Assembly (NCBI RefSeq): GCF_019649055.1
Contig: NW_026570324.1
Span: 558,001-622,000 of the forward strand
Source of the DNA: Paramacrobiotus metropolitanus
Lineage: Eukaryota > Tardigrada > Eutardigrada > Parachela > Macrobiotidae
Length of the DNA: 64,000 bases
Reading direction: 5' to 3'
Part shown: piece by piece, positions 58,157 to 64,000 of the stretch
Numbering within the stretch: position 1 is the first letter of the stretch
Layout: every line of letters begins with the position of its first letter
Notes under the pieces: model-generated
What the model saw: only the letters and a program-made list of their open reading frames with translations
What the model was told of the DNA's origin: nothing
Databases searched by the model: none
Program-made: the position numbers and the translations under genes

Positions 58157-59579
58157 TAGTGTACTGTACTCGTAGCCTCTCGGTCGACGCCTCAGGGCGG
58201 CTGTCTTGGTTCAAAGCCAATTTTGTATCCTTCTCCGGATGGCAGTTTGGAGCTATTTGAGTGTGTGTTATAGTTTTACATTAATTTTGTGATTTGTTTT
58301 TCAATAAGTTATTATTATCATATTATGGAGTCAATAATTATTCGTCTTAGTTTCAGACTTTTGGTGTTCTTCATACTTCCCTCGTAGAATTTACTATTCT
58401 TGTGCTTTTTAGCAGCAGCTGGATTCGTAATTAAGTATTTTCGGATGACACCGCACGACTACGTACTGCGTAGGCCGTAGCTATCGGATCGCCTGTGTTT
58501 TTGGATCTGTTTCAGTGTTTAGAGATTTCAGACACCATGAAAATGTTCAAACCAACATAAGCGAAAACAACTGACGATTAAGATGATTTTACGACATTCG
58601 AGAACCTAGCAAATACAGAGACCGACAGAAAAAACTACAAACAAGCAGCCAGAATCCACAGGTGCCACACCAACGAGCTCGCTGGTTAAGGGCCAAACGC
58701 AGAGCGTTGTAAGGGCAAGCCCCCAGATTGCTTCGGGCGTAACAACAGAAAAATCCGACCGCAAACATCCGCGCTTCCTCCATCCGTATCCAGAGCCTGG
58801 GAGATCCACGTTCGTTCCACGATACCCCAACGACATGAACAATGAAATGAAACGATCCAACGCGCAGTGAGAGTTCCAGAAGTCAACAAGGCTCCACAGC
58901 ACAGATCCACGTTCTTCGGGCGCATTTACCATAAAAGCAGGATTTAGGGGTTTACCGATTGCCGCGCTGACGAGATCACTGGTTAAAAGGGCCAAACGCG
59001 AAGCGTTATAAGGGCAAGCCCCCAGATCACTCGAAGCACAACATTCAGACGCCCCAGAATGTCCCCTCACAGCGCATGCAGTCGCTCCCGCAGCACAGGC
59101 TCCAGCGTCCTGACGACTCCATTAGATAGGCAAGAATGGGTTCCGACGTATGACTCGAGCAGTATGAAGGTAAGTAAGGAATAATGAGAGGAATAAAAGT
59201 CACGAAAAGATGCTGCGAGAACCGAAGGCAGTTCGTACACTGGAGAGTGTATCTGTAGTTCCTATGAACAACTTGTCCCTGCCAATCTGGTTCGAACCAG
59301 AAATGGCAGGGCTCACTATTTATCCACAAAAATTCCCAAGAAGAAATCGAAAAACACAAAAGGGTTACTCTAGACGAAGTTGTCTAGAGAAGACTTTAAA
59401 AGAACTCCTTATGGCGACCCGGCATATATCTACGTTAGAGATTTTGAATCTGATAAATTGTTCCGAAGCTTGGGACAACGGTTCGGAATTCGTTAAGTTG
59501 TTTTATTTGCATTGTAACCTGTCTTGACTCGATAAAATTCACATTGTCTGACGTTATCGACTGTCTGGAATTCTCATCA
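58157..59579. other. spacer and P5 upstream region
   Basis: No gene. It contains a ~75-bp direct repeat (next entry). The last ~60 bp before 59580 are the presumed leader of P5. Confidence 0.5.
58670..59045 (+). repeat. direct repeat, two units ~300 bp apart
   Basis: Both 58672-58745 and about 58972-59045 contain GAG(C/A)TC(G/A)CTGGTTAA, GGGCCAAACGC, AGCGTT and AAGGGCAAGCCCCCAGAT. This produces a long minus-strand open frame (58606-59070) with internal similarity. I do not regard that frame as a gene, because no domain or splice context supports it. Confidence 0.65.
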
Positions 59580-62500
59580 ATGCATTCTTCGCAGCGCTGC
59601 GAACCCTTGGAGCAAATTTGTAAGGTTTTGTATATAATTATCAGCTGCTTTTAAGTTTTAACTGAAACCTCACTGTTGCAGTGTAGCTAGATATTTTCGA
59701 TTCCCAAGTTTTTTTCTGAGATATATTGCAAATTTAAAATTGCTTGATTATTTTTGCAATTTGGTAATTTATTACGTACTAAAAAGCAATTTTTCGCAGT
59801 TGTGAATTACTTGGAGTTGTATTATGTAGTTGTTTTCTATCATAATACATTTATTATTTGCAAGCATAAGATATAAGATGTTTTACTTCGCTGCGTTTTT
59901 CAGTTTGCAAGCAGTGTCAGAAATGGACAGATCTTCCCTGTTTTCCCCATGCCAGACGCGTTCGAGACGCACCTGTGTTCCCGTATTCCGTGGCCAGTCT
60001 CCCGCAGATTTTGTATTTCGATGTACCTCAGCATGGCCAGGCTGGTGAGAATGGTTATTAGGCAGATTATTAATATATATCAGCGACAGGCAGATTATTA
60101 ATATATTACTAATATTGTCTGTATTGATAGTTATTAATATTTGTTTTTAAATCGAAGTAGTGTAACCTCTAAGGCTCTAACCATAGGGTTTTTTTTGCGA
60201 ATGCAAGTACCTAAAATTAAAAAAATCTGGCTTTTAAAACTTTAGAATTTGGTTTCTATTCGTTAGTCTAATATCATAAAAGCAAGATAGTAATAGAATA
60301 ACGTTAGTATAAAACTTTTATGGCATACTACATTTATTTGTATACGGTTCGAAAATACCGTACAAAGAGCGAGTACATACATGACCTCCCAAAACGGATG
60401 AGATTCCAGTGATTATTTATATTCCAACGTTGGCGAATGACCGTGCAGAATAAAACTAATTGCAGTTGTATTTGGATACATACGGGGAAATTCGATACTG
60501 CACAGAAATTTCAGTGTAAACTAGAATTTGTTGCGTGCAAAACTTTAAAGTATTTTTTGCAGATAAAGCCGTTTACGCCAGAGAAACCATTCCGCCCCTG
60601 ACAGTTTTCGGGCCATTAATCGGCGTGCTAAGTGCAAAGGAACCGGTGAATGCTGCATTTGCCTGCGGAAATGCATCCAACAGGGACTGCGTTATTTCCA
60701 GCTGGAGTCGGATCAGACGTCCAACTGGATGAAATTCGTCCGATTTGCAGAATCTCCGGCAAAGCAGAATTTAGCTGCATACGAAGTAAGAGTACAGCAA
60801 ATATTCAGTTCAGTGTTCGGCATTTTGGCTTCTGGAAATTTTCGGCAATCACGAAATTAATTTTATAGTAACAGACAGTTTTTCCGGTGTGAATTTGAAC
60901 TTCTACATGTTATTTTTACAGTTCATGTTGTAACGACAGTTTTCTCTAAATTTTGACTGAAGAGTTTACTTTGCTATTTTTTTGCGGAATACTTTACGCT
61001 TAACATTTTTGCGTTTGTCAGAAATCAAATATTACGTCTTAATTGAGATGATTCTCTATTTCATCGACTTCCCAGCTAAGTTAACAAAATATACTGAAGC
61101 TGTTTAAATATACAAAGAAATATATAAAGAATTATATATATATGTCCAGTGTTGTTTTGAAGATATTCAGTTCGTGTTCTGTAGAATGAATTTATTTGCC
61201 AAATCTTTTGGCTTCACATAGTCATGGCAAATTTTGGTCTGCTATTTGAAAACAAATGAAAGAAACTCCACAGCAGTGACTTTGTAGGTGCCAGAAGCGT
61301 CTTTACCGCTGTCAGCTCCGAATGCGGTCTCCCCTACGCAAACGCACGTGATATTCGTTACGACGAAACAAATTCCGCCGGGCGCGGAACTGAAGGTGGC
61401 CTACTCCCTGACTTATTCCCGAGCGATCGGTTGTCCCGTTTGGCAAAATGCTCCACAGACCGACTGGGAGATAGTGGATGATAATCATATCGCTCTCAGT
61501 GATAGTCCAGATTCTTCGTCCATTTTCTTCCTACTCGTGGGACCACACCTTCAGCCCAGTTTAGTGCAGTGCACTGCGACGGGCGCAAGTGACGAACCGC
61601 ATCCGGATTCGGTGCGGAACGTTAAGAAACGACGTCGAAGACATGGTGACTATAGACCGCGGTCTGCATCTGTGGAGAACGGTGTTCTCGTCACAGATAA
61701 AGAGAACCATACCGGTCCGGCGTTCATGAACTCAGGTACGGGTTGGAAACAATTTTCTGCGGTTATGGAAGTGTTGTTTCTTGTCCTATACAGTATACAG
61801 TATCAATTTTTATACTGCTCCCCCACGATGCCCTTTTAGAAATAAAGGCTTCGCCGTAAGGACACATCGTGTTTCTCCATATGTAGATTTATATGATTTA
61901 GGTAGCGCTGTGTATGAGGTTCTGAACAGAACGGTTAGCATTTCATCGGATTTGTTATGTGACGGCAAGTTGTTGATATACCACAGATGTCAGTGCGCAA
62001 AAGCGCATAAAGCGATCTGACGAATCCATGGATATGCCCAATTTCTTGCCGCCTGATGATGATCCCGTTGAGAATTTGCCAGAGGATGCGCCAGGTGTTA
62101 TTTGTGGACTGTCGGACGAACTTTCGGACGTTGCATTTGGACCGGAAGTTAGCTTGGAGTGTGGTTATGAGAGCAACCATGGAATAGGTACAGTACAATC
62201 AAACATTTTTACGTTTCGACTTTCGAATCACTCGGTATTTATAGTCCAAAATTATAGGAAGATTCTGTTGAGATTTTCTGGATTGTGGGAATACATACAG
62301 TAAATTCATTTGTTTCTGAGACTTCCGATTCTTAGCATCCGGCCAGTTCTAATAGACGCCCGCGTTTTTAGCCAAGCATTGAAACATTGAAATTATGCGG
62401 ATATTCGTGCCGCGAGAATGTTCAGAAGTCTCATTTTACAATTCAGGGTTTTGCGATCACTTGGTTGATTATTTAATTGTTCCTGTTTACAGAGGAAGAA

Positions 62501-64000
62501 AAGTGCGAACTGAAAGCGCTAAGTGACAACTATGGAGCGAGCCAGGACACCGAAGCTGCATTACAACAATGTCCCGTTAATATGTCCGACACATTGATGG
62601 AGAGAATGGACAGTTTAAAATCCAAAGCCCATCTTGGATTGCACAAAACCGGAGTGTGTTTGGTCTGCGGCGAACGAGTGGAGAATCTGCCTGACCATCT
62701 GGATACGAAGCACACCGATGAAGACATTCAAGCTGTGGATGATGCATGTTTCATCTGTTACCGGAAGTTCAAAAACCGCTCGACAGTGAGCCACCATTTC
62801 AAGCTTGTAAGCACACTGGTGCGTCGCATTTTTCCTTGTTTAGTGTTCAGATCGAAGGACCCTTGCAGGTTCACCGCGCAGCGGCGATCGTGCCCGATGC
62901 AGCCAGTCAAGCGGCCGCTCTGGAATTTATGTGCCGAACGGGATTTTTAAATTACCGCTGCTCCGAATGCCGAGTCGTGTTTCCCAGTAAGAAGCTTCTG
63001 GATGTGCACAGCTTTGAGCATAATTCAGACCACACTAATCAGCAGCAGCGCCGCTGCTCCGAATGCCCGTTTCTGGCGACTAGTTTCGCCGCTCTCGTCG
63101 ATCACACTTCGCAGCATGCTCTGCCGGCAAAACTCAAACATTATCCGTGCTTACTCTGCGGTGTCGCTGCACGGACCGGGGCACGCATATATATGTACAG
63201 AAACCATCCTGAAGCGATGAAGCTGATCACGGAAGCATGGGCGTTCCAGTGTCCGGAATGCCGGGAGAAATTCGCCGAGAATTTCGATCTGAACTCGCAC
63301 GTGTGGGCGGCTCACAAAGGTTGGCAGTGTGTGTACTGCGGATACCGTGGACCCCGGGGGTGGTTGGCTTTCGACGAACACATCACAACGCATCAGATGG
63401 ACAATTTTGTTTCCTTGCCTGGTTTGTGATAAATTCTTTGAAAAATATGACCAGCTGTGCATTCATGTCCGAGACTGTCACCAAACCGAGTCCCTAACAC
63501 ACGCGGATATGGCGGCAGTGGCCGATTCCGCTTTGGCAGTATCTCCGGCGATGGTGGAACGCGCCGTCGAACATATGCGGGAGACGCAAAAATTCTCCTG
63601 CTACTGCGTTAAATGCAGTCAGTTCTTCGCGAGCTTTGAGCTGCTCGATCTGCACACACTGGGGCACAGTGAGCCGAACGAACTGCAAGACGATCCGCGA
63701 CGTGGTTGTCCCGTCTGCTCGTTCCACGGAGCGAGTTTCGCGGAGTTGGTGCAGCACACGTCAGAGCACCGTCTAGGGAAGAGAGACTCGCGGCCCTGTC
63801 TGATCTGTGGGCAGAATGTCGTCGGCATGCGCGGTCATATCTCCGAAAAACACCCCGATGTGATGCAGCGAATCACGGGGACCTGGAAGCATCAGTGTCC
63901 GGAGTGTGGAGAGCGGTTCAGTCGTCGCGGGAAGCCAGATTTTCACACCAAGGTCAAGCATAAAGGGTTCCAGTGTTGGTGCTGCGCCAAAGTGTTTCAG
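59580..64000 (+). pseudogene. PRDM-type gene copy P5, two single-base frameshifts, runs off the window
   Basis: Exons 59580-59619, 59904-60044, 60563-60785, 61288-61735, 61987-62187, 62493-62806 and 62869 to beyond 64000. Exon 1 and the zinc knuckle (CKQCQKWTDLPCFPHA) are intact. The first PR exon is 223 nt against 224 in P1 and P3: one base is missing near 60675-60684, after ACGNAS, so the frame breaks inside the PR domain. Its remainder (NWMKFVRFAES, QNLAAYE) reads in another frame. The second PR exon keeps THVIFVTTKQIPPGAELKVA, with Ala for the usual Asp. The last exon has one extra base near 63400, before the CLVCDK finger. On either side the fingers are well kept (CSECRVVFPSKKLLDVH; CPECGERFSRRG). 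Because the rest is so clean, these may be recent mutations or base-calling errors in the assembly. Confidence 0.82.

Noticed and set aside
58606-59070. 154-codon minus-strand frame as a gene
   Set aside because: It is internally repetitive because of the 300-bp direct repeat, has no recognisable domain, no paralogue among the window genes and no splice context.
1-64000. CRISPR arrays, rRNA or tRNA genes
   Set aside because: No regularly spaced repeats, rRNA cores or cloverleaf with A and B boxes were noticed on either strand. A covariance-model scan was not possible here.

Overview
This is nuclear DNA from an animal. The genes are split by many GT-AG introns, some as short as about 66 bp. 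Intergenic spacers are long and AT-rich, no operons or Shine-Dalgarno sites are visible, and the gene families are metazoan: a PACS sorting adaptor, a Cys-loop glutamate-gated chloride channel, F-box proteins and PRDM zinc-finger proteins. The F-box family, with its unusual N-terminal domain, resembles tardigrade-specific proteins as I remember them. A tardigrade or another ecdysozoan is therefore my best guess, but the sequence alone does not prove it.

Layout. (1) 1-1850: the last three exons of a PACS gene. (2) 1851-13745: gene-poor DNA with decayed retroelement 3' ends, a TTAA-flanked miniature transposon, diverged dispersed repeats and a perfect 52-bp palindrome. (3) 13746-21016: a tandem pair of 11-exon GluCl-like channel genes. 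The first is intact (409 aa by my splice model). The second has lost its first splice donor and has an in-frame stop. (4) 21898-27392: a tandem pair of three-exon F-box genes. The first is open but ends inside a hAT-like MITE. The second is broken by a frameshift and a solo LTR. (5) 28427-29349: a MITE with a nested, antisense, 5'-truncated retroelement. (6) 30112-64000: five tandem copies (P1-P5) of one PRDM-type gene, each with a zinc knuckle, split PR/SET domain, acidic linker and C2H2 fingers.

In the PRDM cluster only P1 (1073 aa, about 18 fingers) and P3 (717 aa) have open spliced frames. P3 lost most of its fingers in one in-frame deletion. P2 lacks the zinc-knuckle and first PR exons and is frameshifted. 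P4 is an exon-1 relic and a late-exon relic separated by two RLE-type retroelement copies. P5 runs off the window with two single-base frameshifts. One insertion, a TRIM-like element with seemingly identical 244-bp terminal repeats, lies in an intron of P1.

The theme is local duplication followed by decay: three families (2+2+5 copies), each with at least one intact member and mobile elements in the others. I saw no transposase gene, rRNA, tRNA or CRISPR array. All exon models are read by eye from splice sites, paralogue comparison and exact frame arithmetic.
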